A stretch of DNA of 64,000 nt from Chryseobacterium sp. G0186. Lineage in GTDB: Bacteria; Bacteroidota; Bacteroidia; Flavobacteriales; Weeksellaceae. Below, piece after piece: positions 1 through 9,538 of the stretch. A program made the translations under genes and the position numbers. The DNA lies in contig NZ_CP033918.1 in the NCBI RefSeq assembly GCF_003815675.1, forward strand, positions 496,001 through 560,000, written 5' to 3'. How positions within the stretch are numbered: position 1 is the first letter of the stretch; every line of letters starts with the position of its first letter. The notes under the pieces are model-generated. The model did not search any database, was not told the origin of the DNA, and saw only the letters and a list, made by a program, of their open reading frames with translations.

Positions 1-113
1 GCAGCCTGTCTTGCAGATACAGGTACATTTAAGAACGGATATACATTTGTTCCTGTTTGCGCATAAGAAACAATTCCTGATAGAAATAATGAAAGAATGA
101 TAATTTTCTTCAA
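1..113 (-). CDS. porQ: PorQ, type IX secretion system protein (N-terminus only)
   Basis: Only the first 37 codons are in the window; the gene runs off the left edge. The translation begins with a short signal peptide (LKKIIILSLFLSGIVSYAQ) followed by TGTNVYPFLNVPVSARQAA. The YPFLN-P-SARQAALGG stretch is the hallmark start of PorQ, an outer-membrane beta-barrel-type protein linked to T9SS cargo attachment. No ATG is available: the frame is closed upstream by TAA, so TTG at 113 is the likely start. It is divergent from pyrH. The identification rests on the N-terminal motif alone. Confidence 0.7.
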   Translation of the reverse strand, partial: MKKIIILSLFLSGIVSYAQTGTNVYPFLNVPVSARQA

Positions 114-218
114 CTCAATTTATAATTAATGCAAAAATAATCCTTTTTCGTACTTTTCAAAATATTTCTGACATTATTTCTAATTAAATATTTTTCTTTT
201 ATCAATATCTTTAATGAT

Positions 219-226
219 TATATTTG
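219..226 (+). promoter_or_regulatory. Flavobacterial -7 box upstream of pyrH
   Basis: TATATTTG matches the Bacteroidota consensus TAnnTTTG. It lies 55 nt before the pyrH start in the porQ-pyrH divergent region. No clear -33 TTTG element is seen at the usual spacing. Confidence 0.45.
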
Positions 227-278
227 CAAAATCAAATTTTTGGGAAACCAAGCCTAATAAAAAGTTTATTAAAAATAA

Positions 279-989
<711 letters not shown>

Positions 990-1008
990 TTAAGTCGTAG
1001 GTAGCAAA

Positions 1009-1066
1009 TAATAGGTGTCAGAAAGTAATTTTTTTATATTGCCTATTACTCATTACCCATCATTTA
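1009..1066. repeat. Degenerate short repeat in pyrH-frr gap
   Basis: The gap holds drifting copies of a 7-8 base unit (GCCTATTACTCATTACCCAT) and an inverted match AATAGG/CCTATT. It does not look coding. This style of simple degenerate repeat recurs before the outer-membrane factor gene near 26460-26490. Confidence 0.3.
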
Positions 1067-1105
1067 TAACTATTAATGTGTAATTTATCAAACTATAATA
1101 TAATA

Positions 1106-1660
1106 ATGGAAGAATTAGATCTTATATTAGAATCTGTAAAACAGGACATGGACGCGGCCGTAAAGCACTTGGATCACGCATTTCAAAGAATCAGAGCAGG
1201 ACGTGCTTCTACAGCTATGGTTCAGGATGTAATGGTTGAATATTATGGAGCGCCAACTCCTATCAACCAGGTGGCCAATGTTTCTGTTCCAGATGCAATG
1301 ACAATCTCTATTCAACCTTGGGACAGAACAGCGATTAACGCTATTGAAAAAGCGATCATCAATTCAAACTTAGGTTTTGCACCTTCAAACAATGGGGAAA
1401 ATATTATCCTTAATGTTCCACCTTTAACAGAGGAAAGAAGAAAGGAGCTTGCAAAGCAGGCTAAGGTAGAAGCTGAGAATACTAAAATAACGGTAAGAAA
1501 TGCAAGACAGGACGGGTTGAAAGAACTTAAAAAGCTTGACGGTGTTTCTGAAGATGTTGTAAAAGGAGTGGAAGAAGAAATTCAGACCTATACTGATAAA
1601 TATGTAAAGCTTTGTGATGAGCATCTTAAGACAAAAGAAGCTGAAATTATGAAAGTATAA
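1106..1660 (+). CDS. frr: Ribosome recycling factor
   Basis: RRF releases ribosomes from mRNA after termination, together with EF-G. The product is 184 residues, the standard length, if translation starts at the ATG at 1106 (MEELDLILESVKQDM). An in-frame ATG at 1076 would add ten residues not expected in the family, so I chose 1106. Characteristic stretches are HAFQRIRAGRASTAMV near residue 25, the V-YYGAPTPINQVA motif, PPLTEERRKEL, and the ARQDGLKELKK region. It sits downstream of pyrH and ends just before a strong terminator. Confidence 0.96.
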   Translation: MEELDLILESVKQDMDAAVKHLDHAFQRIRAGRASTAMVQDVMVEYYGAPTPINQVANVSVPDAMTISIQPWDRTAINAIEKAIINSNLGFAPSNNGENIILNVPPLTEERRKELAKQAKVEAENTKITVRNARQDGLKELKKLDGVSEDVVKGVEEEIQTYTDKYVKLCDEHLKTKEAEIMKV

Positions 1661-1683
1661 TTTTCAGTTTTTTGAAAATATAA

Positions 1684-1712
1684 AAAGAGGTTTTCTATTT
1701 GGAAACCTCTTT
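1684..1712 (+). terminator. Rho-independent terminator after frr
   Basis: Perfect 10-bp stem AAAGAGGTTT / AAACCTCTTT with a 9-nt loop, followed by a T-run. Confidence 0.9.
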
Positions 1713-1847
1713 TTTTTGTTATAAATCAATTTTTTTCATCTTTTTCCTGAAAAACAGCTTATTGTGTTTTACTATAAAAGTCTTTTTGTTGAGTTATTTT
1801 AGATTTTTATCGAAATAAAGGCCTTGCATAATAATATATTGATAAGT

Positions 1848-1859
1848 ATTAACGTTAAT
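1848..1859. promoter_or_regulatory. Palindrome upstream of FabH-like gene
   Basis: ATTAACGTTAAT is a perfect 12-bp palindrome 61 nt before the start at 1921. A near-consensus -7 box TATATTTA follows at about 1864. It could be an operator; no regulator gene is adjacent. Confidence 0.3.
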
Positions 1860-1920
1860 TCATTATATTTATAAAATTATTCCTGCAGCTGTATAAAACA
1901 GGAAATTAAACATTAAAATA

Positions 1921-2976
1921 ATGACTAAAATTATTGGAGTAGGAAACTACATTCCATCTGAAACGATAACCAATCTATTTTTCGATAAACATATTTTTTT
2001 GAATGAGAAGGGTGATTTATTAAAAGAAGACAATGCATCCATTACAGATAAATTAAAAAAAATTACAGGGATTGAAGAGCGAAGATACGCTGACAATACA
2101 CAGGTAACTTCAGATTTAGGTCTTATTGCAGCGCAGTCTGCAATACAGAATTCAGGTATAGATCCTGAAACATTAGACTATATTATATTTGCTCATAATT
2201 TTGGTGATGTTCGTTTTGGAACTGTTCAGTCTGATATGGTTCCCAGTCTTGCAGCAAGAGTAAAGCATTTATTAGGAATCAGAAATAATTTTTGTGTTGC
2301 CTATGATGTTTTGTTTGGTTGCCCGGGATGGATTGAGGGAGTGATACAGGCAAATGCATTTATTAAGTCCGGCATTGCAAAACGTTGTTTGGTTATTGGT
2401 GCCGAAACGCTTTCCCGTGTAGTGGATATTCACGATAGAGATAGTATGATTTATGCGGATGGAGCCGGGGCTGTTATTTTAGAGAATAACGATGATGAAT
2501 CAGGCATAAAGTCTCACTTATCTGCTTCCTATACATTCAAAGAAAAAGATTATCTGTATTTTGGAAAAACCTATAATAATGAGGGCTGTCCGGATACAAA
2601 GTTCATCAAAATGGATGGGAGAAAAATTTATGAATTTGCTCTTGTGAACGTTCCTGATGCCATGAAAAAATGTCTGGATAATAGTGGATATAGCATTACT
2701 CAACTGAATAAGATTATTATCCATCAGGCGAATGAAAAAATGGATGAAGCAATTGTCAGCAGGTTTTATCAATTGTATGATACTCCGGTTCCTGAAAATA
2801 TAATGCCTATGGTGATCAGTAAGCTTGGAAATAGCAGTGTGGCTACCATTCCGTCTTTACTTACTATGATTTTAAATGGTGAATTGGAACAGCATACCAT
2901 TCAAAAAGGGGATGTTGTTTTATTTGCTTCTGTAGGGGCGGGGATGAATATCAATGCCTTCGTCTATCAGTTTTAA
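1921..2976 (+). CDS. 3-oxoacyl-ACP synthase III family protein (FabH-like)
   Basis: Thiolase-fold condensing enzyme of 351 residues. The catalytic triad is visible: Cys in LFGCPGW near residue 134, His in IIHQAN near 268 and Asn in KLGNSSVA near 301. True FabH is around 320-330 residues; this protein is longer, with an insert near residues 25-45 (HIFLNEKGDLLKED) and a TGIEERRYA motif. It may serve a specialised acyl chain or a secondary product rather than primary fatty acid initiation. It is a single-gene transcript between two terminators with no other fatty acid genes nearby. The family assignment is firm; the substrate is unknown. Confidence 0.85.
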   Translation: MTKIIGVGNYIPSETITNLFFDKHIFLNEKGDLLKEDNASITDKLKKITGIEERRYADNTQVTSDLGLIAAQSAIQNSGIDPETLDYIIFAHNFGDVRFGTVQSDMVPSLAARVKHLLGIRNNFCVAYDVLFGCPGWIEGVIQANAFIKSGIAKRCLVIGAETLSRVVDIHDRDSMIYADGAGAVILENNDDESGIKSHLSASYTFKEKDYLYFGKTYNNEGCPDTKFIKMDGRKIYEFALVNVPDAMKKCLDNSGYSITQLNKIIIHQANEKMDEAIVSRFYQLYDTPVPENIMPMVISKLGNSSVATIPSLLTMILNGELEQHTIQKGDVVLFASVGAGMNINAFVYQF

Positions 2977-3033
2977 ATGAAATGATAAGATCTCCTTTAA
3001 ACAAATAGAATTTGATCATTCATATACAATAAA

Positions 3034-3061
3034 AAAGGGACTTCACATTTGAAGTCCCTTT
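3034..3061. terminator. Bidirectional terminator
   Basis: Stem AAAGGGACTTC / GAAGTCCCTTT with a 6-nt loop, A-run on the left and T-run on the right. It serves the FabH-like gene on the plus strand and could stop anything on the minus strand downstream of the LptF/G gene. Confidence 0.88.
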
Positions 3062-3191
3062 TTTATAAGGAAGAGTGGGTTATTTGCAGTTTTCATTATA
3101 ATTGTAATAACCTCTTTTACAATTTCCAGAACATTGACATTGGATTATATTGAAATAATAACCTTCCAATTGTCTTATTATTGATGAATAA

Positions 3192-3219
3192 AAAAGACCC
3201 GGATTCTTCCAGGTCTTTA
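3192..3219 (-). terminator. Terminator after LptF/LptG gene
   Basis: On the minus strand AAGACCTGG pairs with CCGGGTCTT (one G-U pair), followed by a T-run, 36 nt past the stop codon of the permease gene. Confidence 0.8.
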
Positions 3220-3254
3220 ATTTTTTAATATCGTGATCTCTTGATTTTACTAAG

Positions 3255-4712
3255 TTATTGATATCTCTCGTGTTCTTTATTCTTCGAGAATCTCTTTGTA
3301 ATAGGCTTAAATAATGCCTTGTATTTTTCGGCATCAAACAGCTGTGAATCTGTAAGTGCTTTGTAGGTCATCCAAACCCCAAATGGGAAAAGGATTAAGT
3401 TAGGAAGCCATGCAGCCAGATATGGGTTTAATTTCCCGCTCCATGACATGTTTTCCACCCCAACATTCATGATATAAAAGATAATGAAAATAACAATGGC
3501 AATAATAACAGGAAGCCCCATACCTCCCTTTCTAATGATGGATCCTAAACTTGCCCCAATCAGGAAAAATATAATACAGGTTACAGAATAGGATAGTATT
3601 CTTTGTTGATAAATAACCACCTTACTAAAGTATTTGACGTTAGAGCTGAACTCATTCTTCTTGGATTCCAGTGTAGATTTCAGGTTCTCAAGTCTGTTGT
3701 AAGAATTGTAAATAATCTCAAGTTTCTTGTCTCCTTTTACGGTATCAATCTTTATTTGTGACTTTGGAGCTACTTTATGCTTGTTCCCTTTGTCCATATA
3801 GGCAATCGCGGAATTGGTTTGACTTAACACGTCATTTCCGATGTTTTTAAAGAATAATTCATTCTCCTTTTTACTTCTTGCTATCGTCTGATTCAGCTGA
3901 TTGTAAGTTTCAAAACGGTAGTCATCGGTAATTTGTTCCTTTTCAATAGCCTTGTTGATGATCTCACTGATGTCGAAATGGGAAACCAATGTGTCAAATT
4001 TAATGGCCTGATCAGGTTGCTTTCTTCTTACATTATCGCCTTTTCCCTCAAAATTATCTTCAAATACATATCCATTATGCAGAACAAGCTTTAGAAAATT
4101 TCTATTGGCTGCAGGAACAAATTTTCCTTTTTCTGCAACCACGGATTGCTGATTTTCGTAGGTGTTGGCCTTTTTGTGAATAAATACCCCTTCAATATTT
4201 TCTCCGTTTTCTCCATAGATCTTATCAAACTTTACCATATATCCGGGGATCTGATCGATGAACTGTCCCGGGGTGAAGTTAAGAGCAGGCTTCGTCTGGG
4301 CAATATTGAAAAGCATGTTTTTTGCTTTCTTCTGGAAGTCCGGAATAATATTATTGGAAAAGAAAAACAGCATAATGGCCAGTATGGTTGCCACCCCCAA
4401 AAGAGGAGCCATTACCCTTGTGAGAGAAATCCCCGCAGCTTTCATCGCCGCAAGCTCATACCTTTCCCCAAACTCTCCGAAAGACATAATACTTGCCAAT
4501 AGAATGGTAAGAGGAAGCACCATACTGATAACGCTTACCCCAAGGTAAAAAAGAAGTTTCAGGATTTGCCAATAGCTCAATCCTTTACCCATAAACTGCC
4601 CCAACTGAACCCAGATAATGTTTACAATAAAAATGAAAAACAATACGCTGAATATAAAGAAAAACGGTCCAAAGAAGGTTTTTATGATATATCGGTCTAG
4701 TATTTTTAACAT
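3255..4712 (-). CDS. LptF/LptG family permease
   Basis: Inner-membrane permease of the YjgP/YjgQ family, which with LptB and LptC extracts lipopolysaccharide and moves it toward the outer membrane. The 485-residue product starts MLKILDRYIIKTFFGPF, the typical LptF/G opening. Three membrane segments lie in the first ~125 residues, a long periplasmic beta-rich part in the middle, and about three more segments in the last ~130 residues. Family members are usually 350-400 residues, so the periplasmic part is extended, as is common in Bacteroidota. F or G cannot be told from sequence alone. The gene lies between its own terminator and that of lolA, so it is probably transcribed alone. Confidence 0.88.
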   Translation of the reverse strand: MLKILDRYIIKTFFGPFFFIFSVLFFIFIVNIIWVQLGQFMGKGLSYWQILKLLFYLGVSVISMVLPLTILLASIMSFGEFGERYELAAMKAAGISLTRVMAPLLGVATILAIMLFFFSNNIIPDFQKKAKNMLFNIAQTKPALNFTPGQFIDQIPGYMVKFDKIYGENGENIEGVFIHKKANTYENQQSVVAEKGKFVPAANRNFLKLVLHNGYVFEDNFEGKGDNVRRKQPDQAIKFDTLVSHFDISEIINKAIEKEQITDDYRFETYNQLNQTIARSKKENELFFKNIGNDVLSQTNSAIAYMDKGNKHKVAPKSQIKIDTVKGDKKLEIIYNSYNRLENLKSTLESKKNEFSSNVKYFSKVVIYQQRILSYSVTCIIFFLIGASLGSIIRKGGMGLPVIIAIVIFIIFYIMNVGVENMSWSGKLNPYLAAWLPNLILFPFGVWMTYKALTDSQLFDAEKYKALFKPITKRFSKNKEHERYQ

Positions 4713-4727
4713 GCGCCAAAATTAATC

Positions 4728-4753
4728 AAAAAGCCGCAAACTTGCGGCTTTTA
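4728..4753 (-). terminator. Terminator after lolA
   Basis: Stem AAAAGCCGCAA / TTGCGGCTTTT (both strands shown as read on plus) with a 2-nt loop, lying between the lolA stop and the permease start; T-rich on the minus-strand 3' side. Confidence 0.8.
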
Positions 4754-4809
4754 TATTTTGTTATTTTTTTATAATTAAAAACAAATTTACAGAGGAGTGA
4801 ATTTGCTTT

Positions 4810-5457
4810 TTAAAGTTCTGTAATGACGTAGTTTTTAAACTTATTCTTGTCAAAAACAAACATATTAGGATCCAGGGTTTGGTTTTCCTTGTATTCCTTA
4901 ATGGCAATTACCGCAACGTCCTTGTTGTTTCCATGCTGTTCTAATTTTACCATTTGTTTTTTCGCAGAATCTACGAAGAGGTAAACGTATTGTATTCCGT
5001 TTGATTTTATCGGAGTCAGTTTAATGAAATCTGCATTTACACCATTTACTGTTTTCTTACCGTTATAGGTTACATTATATTCGTTTCTATAAGTAGTAAG
5101 GTAGTTGATAGGGGAGAACATGGTACTGCTGCCATTAGGTTTTGCAATGGTTACCTCCATGTCATCAGCATTGATGTTGTAGATTTTATTTCCGTCGAAG
5201 ATCTGTTCCGTATCCATGATCTTCAATTTGTATTTGTCTCCTGCTACATAATAGATACCAGGTTCAGTTTTCGTAACCTGTCCGTTCAGGCCGCTTCCAA
5301 AAGAAAATTTGAAGTAAGAATTCTTTTTAGAATTATAGTTGGCTGTAATATCATCCAATATCTTTTTAGCTTTTGCATCTATTTTCTGAGCATCAGCCAT
5401 ACCTACTGCACCTACAACAAAACTTCCTAATATAACTTTTGAAATAATATTTTTCAT
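4810..5457 (-). CDS. lolA: Outer membrane lipoprotein carrier LolA
   Basis: Periplasmic chaperone that ferries lipoproteins from the LolCDE complex to the outer membrane. The product is 215 residues with a signal peptide of about 23 residues ending GMADAQ. The mature part has the LolA pattern: an amphipathic start AKKILDDITANYNS, then alternating beta strands (GIYYVAGDKYKLKIMDTEQIFDGNKIYNI) that form the open barrel, and a C-terminal segment with DPNMFVFDKNKF. It lies 68 nt downstream of ftsK on the same strand and is followed by a terminator, so it is likely co-transcribed with ftsK. This neighbourhood is common in flavobacteria. Confidence 0.85.
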   Translation of the reverse strand: MKNIISKVILGSFVVGAVGMADAQKIDAKAKKILDDITANYNSKKNSYFKFSFGSGLNGQVTKTEPGIYYVAGDKYKLKIMDTEQIFDGNKIYNINADDMEVTIAKPNGSSTMFSPINYLTTYRNEYNVTYNGKKTVNGVNADFIKLTPIKSNGIQYVYLFVDSAKKQMVKLEQHGNNKDVAVIAIKEYKENQTLDPNMFVFDKNKFKNYVITEL

Positions 5458-5525
5458 TTTCTTATTTAATAATCTTTAGACTTTTTTTTAAACTCTGAAG
5501 GGTAAAGCTATCTGCTTTTTCTCCC

Positions 5526-8114
5526 TTAATTACGCAGATCTTCCAAAAACTGTTCCAAAGAATGAAGGTCACTGATGATAACTTCTCTTGCCTTAGCTCC
5601 ATTAAATCCGCCAACAATACCGCTGGCTTCAAGCTGATCCATAATTCTCCCTGCTCTGTTGTATCCTAATTTTAGCTGTCTCTGAAGCATTGAAGTAGAT
5701 CCTTGTTGTGTAGAAACAATAATTCTTGCGGCATCTTCAAACAATGCATCCTTTTCATTTGGATCGAAGGTTCCTGCTGATGAACTTGAAGAGTCTTCAG
5801 AAACATATTCAGGAAGAATGAATGCTGATGCATATCCTTTTTGTTCACCAATGTATTCTGCAAGCCTTTCAACTTCCGGTGTGTCTACAAAAGCACACTG
5901 AAGTCTTAGAATTTCATTACCGTTGAAATAAAGCATATCTCCCTTACCAATTAACTGATCTGCACCCGGAGAGTCAAGAATTGTTCTTGAATCCACACTG
6001 GAGATTACTCTGAAAGCTGCTCTTGCAGGGAAGTTGGCTTTGATCATCCCCGTAATTACATTTACAGAGGGTCTCTGTGTAGCAACAATCAGGTGAATTC
6101 CTACGGCTCTGGCAAGCTGGGCAAGTCTGGCAATGGGTAATTCAACCTCTTTTCCTGCAGTCATGATAAGATCGGCAAACTCATCTACTACCAAAACAAT
6201 ATAAGGTAAGAAACGGTGTCCGTTTTCCGGATTCAGTTTTCTTTCTGCAAATTTCTTGTTGTATTCCTTTAGGTTTTTACAGAAGGCGTTTTTCAGAAGA
6301 TCATATCTTGTATCCATTTCAACACACAGAGAGTTCAGGGTGTTGATTACTTTATTGGTATCCGTAATGATGGCTTCTTCTGCATCCGGTAACTTCGCTA
6401 AATAATGTCTTTCTATTTTTGAGTATAATGAAAGTTCCACTTTTTTAGGGTCAACCATTACGAATTTCAGTTCACTTGGATGCTTCTTGTAGAGTAGGGA
6501 AGTAAGGATCGCGTTAATCCCTACCGATTTACCCTGTCCGGTTGCACCTGCCATTAGTAAGTGAGGCATTTTTGATAAGTCTGCCATGAAAATCTCGTTG
6601 GAAATCGTTTTTCCGAAAACCACCGGAAGATCCATATCTGTATTCTGGAATTTTTGAGAAGCAATTACAGAACGCATAGAAACCATAGTTGGGTTTTTTC
6701 TTGGCACTTCAATTCCAATGGTTCCTTTTCCCGGCATCGGAGCAATGATTCTGATTCCTAAAGCGGAAAGGTTCAGTGCAATATCATCCTGAAGCTTTTT
6801 AATGGCTGCTACCCTGATTCCTGCCTCCGGTACAATTTCATACAAAGTAACGGTTGGCCCAATCGTTGCCTTGATTTCTGCAATTCCTACGTTGAAGTTC
6901 TTTAAAAGTCCAACAATTTTATTTTTATTTTCTTCTAATTCTTCCTGGTTGATGGAAATTTCTTCACTTCCATAATCTGTTAATAGATCTACTGGTGGCA
7001 TCTGGAAATTAGCCAAATCCAATTTGTGATCATATAAACCATGCTTTTGTATCAGTTCCTGAGATTTTCTGTCAGAATCATCCAATACATCAATTACCGG
7101 TGCTACTTCTACATTAAACTTAATGTTGTCCTGAGCAGGGGCTGCAGGAGCCACAGGAGCTATAGGGGCTGGTGTAGAAGGTCTGATGTCAAATGCTTCT
7201 TCCGGAGTTGAAACCGGAACAACAGGCTTTGTTGAAAGATTTAAGCTGACAGGTTGAGATACCTCTTTCGGCTCATCGTCAAAAGAAGTATGGTTAGGCG
7301 TTGTAATGGTTTCAATATTACTGGAAACCGAAACTTCAGGAAAGCCTTTCGGAGGATGTACAGGTTCCTGCTCTTTACTATTATTGATAGGATTGTTGGA
7401 AACAGGATTTGGAATATCACTTACGGTAACGTGAGGTGTTTTTTCTTCTTCAGAGTCTTCCTCTTCCTTTAATTCTTCATCTACCTCAAAGTCCTCATTA
7501 GAATCCGGCATCATAGATCTTACTCTTCCAATGGTGTTTTCATTGATTTTATCCAGTTTTGATTTGATGGAACTTGGACGAAGATTAAATTCAAGGATAA
7601 AATATAAAAGGATACTTGCTGCCAATACGGTCCATAAACCTACGGCACCAATAATAGAGTTCAGATAATCCATGATCTGGAATCCATAGACCCCTCCTAA
7701 AACACCTTGTCCTTTCGTAAGTGCTCCCATAAAAATAGGAAGCCAGCAAATGAAAAACAGAGAATGACCAATGGTTTTCCAAGGCTTGAATGTTTTTTTC
7801 TTAAGAATCAGGGTTCCGACAACCAAAAATAAGAATGCAATAATAAATGAAGCTATTCCTATGCTTTCAAATATGAAAATATTCCCCAGCCAGTCTCCCA
7901 CCTTGCCAAATATATTTGAAGATTGTATACTCTTGTCAAGCATGGTTCCTGCCTGACTTTGATCTGCTTTCCAGTTCATTAAATAGGAGATGAATGATAA
8001 AGCAAGAACAGCGGAGAAAAGTATAAAGGTAAGCCCGAAAAAAATACGAGGCTTAGATAAAATTCTGCCTTTTTCAGGCGATTCAGTCTGTTTTTTTTGT
8101 GTCTTTTTGTCCAT
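5526..8114 (-). CDS. ftsK: DNA translocase FtsK/SpoIIIE
   Basis: Septal DNA pump that clears chromosome termini during division and helps dimer resolution. The 862 residues show about four N-terminal membrane segments (residues ~28-180), a long acidic and Pro-rich linker (~205-340), the alpha-beta motor with Walker A GATGQGKS near 520 and Walker B VLVVDEFADL near 640, and a C-terminal winged-helix gamma domain near 800-850 (TSMLQRQLKLGYNRAGRIMDQLE) that reads chromosome orientation signals. Length and order are normal for the family. lolA follows on the same strand. Confidence 0.96.
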   Translation of the reverse strand: MDKKTQKKQTESPEKGRILSKPRIFFGLTFILFSAVLALSFISYLMNWKADQSQAGTMLDKSIQSSNIFGKVGDWLGNIFIFESIGIASFIIAFLFLVVGTLILKKKTFKPWKTIGHSLFFICWLPIFMGALTKGQGVLGGVYGFQIMDYLNSIIGAVGLWTVLAASILLYFILEFNLRPSSIKSKLDKINENTIGRVRSMMPDSNEDFEVDEELKEEEDSEEEKTPHVTVSDIPNPVSNNPINNSKEQEPVHPPKGFPEVSVSSNIETITTPNHTSFDDEPKEVSQPVSLNLSTKPVVPVSTPEEAFDIRPSTPAPIAPVAPAAPAQDNIKFNVEVAPVIDVLDDSDRKSQELIQKHGLYDHKLDLANFQMPPVDLLTDYGSEEISINQEELEENKNKIVGLLKNFNVGIAEIKATIGPTVTLYEIVPEAGIRVAAIKKLQDDIALNLSALGIRIIAPMPGKGTIGIEVPRKNPTMVSMRSVIASQKFQNTDMDLPVVFGKTISNEIFMADLSKMPHLLMAGATGQGKSVGINAILTSLLYKKHPSELKFVMVDPKKVELSLYSKIERHYLAKLPDAEEAIITDTNKVINTLNSLCVEMDTRYDLLKNAFCKNLKEYNKKFAERKLNPENGHRFLPYIVLVVDEFADLIMTAGKEVELPIARLAQLARAVGIHLIVATQRPSVNVITGMIKANFPARAAFRVISSVDSRTILDSPGADQLIGKGDMLYFNGNEILRLQCAFVDTPEVERLAEYIGEQKGYASAFILPEYVSEDSSSSSAGTFDPNEKDALFEDAARIIVSTQQGSTSMLQRQLKLGYNRAGRIMDQLEASGIVGGFNGAKAREVIISDLHSLEQFLEDLRN

Positions 8115-8127
8115 AATATCAATGTGG

Positions 8128-8135
8128 CAAATTTA
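8128..8135 (-). promoter_or_regulatory. -7 box upstream of ftsK
   Basis: On the minus strand TAAATTTG fits TAnnTTTG, 13 nt before the ftsK ATG. This would give a very short 5' leader. Confidence 0.4.
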
Positions 8136-8528
8136 ACGTTTTTTCAATACTAATAAGAATCTTTTTTCTTCAAAAAACATTTTATAATGCTCACTTTTTA
8201 CTACAATTATTTTAAAATTGATTAAAAAATATTTTCCGTTATCCTATTGGCTGAAATAAAAATAAGGTTATTTTTTTTGTTATTCCAAATACAGACCTGT
8301 TAAATTATATTAATTGATATTATTTCCTTTATGTAAGTTTCTAAAAGCAGTCAGAATTTTAATTAAAATCAAGATGAATGAAAAAAAATAATAAGTTTTT
8401 AAATAAAGGTTAATATTATAAAATGGTGTTTTGTTTATTGTTGATAATTATGTAAAATTTTAGTATTAAAAATGTAAAATATAAACATTTTGAGCGTTAA
8501 ATTCATATTTTGTTGAATAAATATATAA
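8136..8528. other. AT-rich intergenic region, no gene seen
   Basis: About 390 nt of very AT-rich sequence between ftsK and the IS982 element. I see no open frame with coding character on either strand, no tRNA and no strong hairpin. It probably carried the upstream part of the promoter region of the 9728 gene before the insertion element landed. Confidence 0.5.
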
Positions 8529-8535
8529 TATATTT

Positions 8536-9506
8536 ACCCGTGGTGCATTTAAGCAATTCGAGTTTTTAAGTTGTTAATATTTCTATTGTTTAGTTTATTA
8601 ATCCATTGTATAACAGTAAGTGCCATTATTTTAGATAATATTCTGTTCTTGAAGCCATCAAATGATTTCGAATAGTTTCTTCTAATCATAAATTGATCGC
8701 ATAATTGTGAAAATAAAGTTTCAATACGCTTTCTGGATTTTCTGAAAATATAAGCCTGTGGTTTATATTCATGCTGGTTTTTCCGCATGGGAACTTCCAA
8801 ATTAATCTGGTTGTAAGTAAATAAGTCTCTTTGATAATCAATACTCAGATAGCCTTTATCGCCTAATATTGTACAATTTTGATACAATTGTTTAATATCC
8901 TTCAGATAATGAATATCATGTACAGAGGCCTGTGTTAAATCAAAATCAGTAAAAACCCCCTCAGTAGTACATACAGCATGTAATTTATACCCGTAATAAG
9001 CACTGTTTTGAGAGGCACAATACCCTCTATCTGGGCTCGTAAAGTAGTTTTCCCTACAAACTGTACTTCTGGAACTTCTGCTTAATTTGCATATTTCCAA
9101 GGGCATACTATCTACAATGTAATAATCACTAACAGATATTTTGAACGCTATCTTTTTTCTTAAAGAATCCCGATAACTAAACAAGTTGCGCTTTCTACGA
9201 TTGTAAACACTTCGCTCTATCCTTGAGGATAAATTATAAGGTAACTTTCTGAATAAGTCCCGTTCCGAGTCAATACCCATAAATTCTGAAGTTAAGTCTA
9301 TGGAGATTAACTCAAGATCTGACAATTGGGGTTTGCGGATTTGATTCAAAAAATTCATTTTACTTTCTATTTTTACCAGAGTCTGTAATATTTTTTCATA
9401 ATTTGCAGTGAAGCTGTTCATATTTAATCGTTTGTTAGACAATTAAAGTTAGGTATTTATCTAATAGTGAGCAGCTTCTGTTTTTTTTCCTAAATGCACC
9501 ACGGGT
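8536..9506 (-). mobile_element. Complete IS982-family insertion sequence
   Basis: The element is 971 bp. Its ends are inverted repeats: ACCCGTGGTGCATTTAAG at 8536-8553 and, on the other strand, ACCCGTGGTGCATTTAGG at 9489-9506 (17 of 18 match). It is flanked by a direct 7-bp duplication TATATTT at 8529-8535 and 9507-9513, so this is an intact and probably recent insertion. It carries one transposase gene. Confidence 0.92.
8549..9442 (-). CDS. IS982 family transposase
   Basis: DDE transposase of 297 residues, the usual IS982 length. Candidate catalytic residues are Asp in YYIVDSMPLE near 110, Asp in ILGDKGYL near 197 and Glu in RKRIETLFSQL near 240. The stretch Y(Y)GYKLHAVCTTEGVFTDF is typical of the family. 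The stop codon lies only 13 nt inside the left end, overlapping the inverted repeat. No frameshift or truncation is seen, so the enzyme may be active. Confidence 0.92.
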   Translation of the reverse strand: MSNKRLNMNSFTANYEKILQTLVKIESKMNFLNQIRKPQLSDLELISIDLTSEFMGIDSERDLFRKLPYNLSSRIERSVYNRRKRNLFSYRDSLRKKIAFKISVSDYYIVDSMPLEICKLSRSSRSTVCRENYFTSPDRGYCASQNSAYYGYKLHAVCTTEGVFTDFDLTQASVHDIHYLKDIKQLYQNCTILGDKGYLSIDYQRDLFTYNQINLEVPMRKNQHEYKPQAYIFRKSRKRIETLFSQLCDQFMIRRNYSKSFDGFKNRILSKIMALTVIQWINKLNNRNINNLKTRIA

Positions 9507-9519
9507 TATATTTGTATAT

Positions 9520-9538
9520 CTATATTCTGTGAATATAG
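9520..9538. promoter_or_regulatory. Short inverted repeat before 9728 gene
   Basis: CTATATTC TGT GAATATAG: perfect 8-bp arms with a 3-nt centre, just right of the IS982 element. Possible operator or hairpin in the leader of the 9728 gene. Confidence 0.3.

Noticed and set aside
3080-3337. 85-residue frame on the minus strand as a full gene
   Set aside because: Its first third overlaps the end of the permease gene in another frame and it crosses that gene's terminator. Only the Cys-rich tail is kept as a finding.
4146-4548. Two overlapping plus-strand frames
   Set aside because: Both antisense to the LptF/LptG permease.
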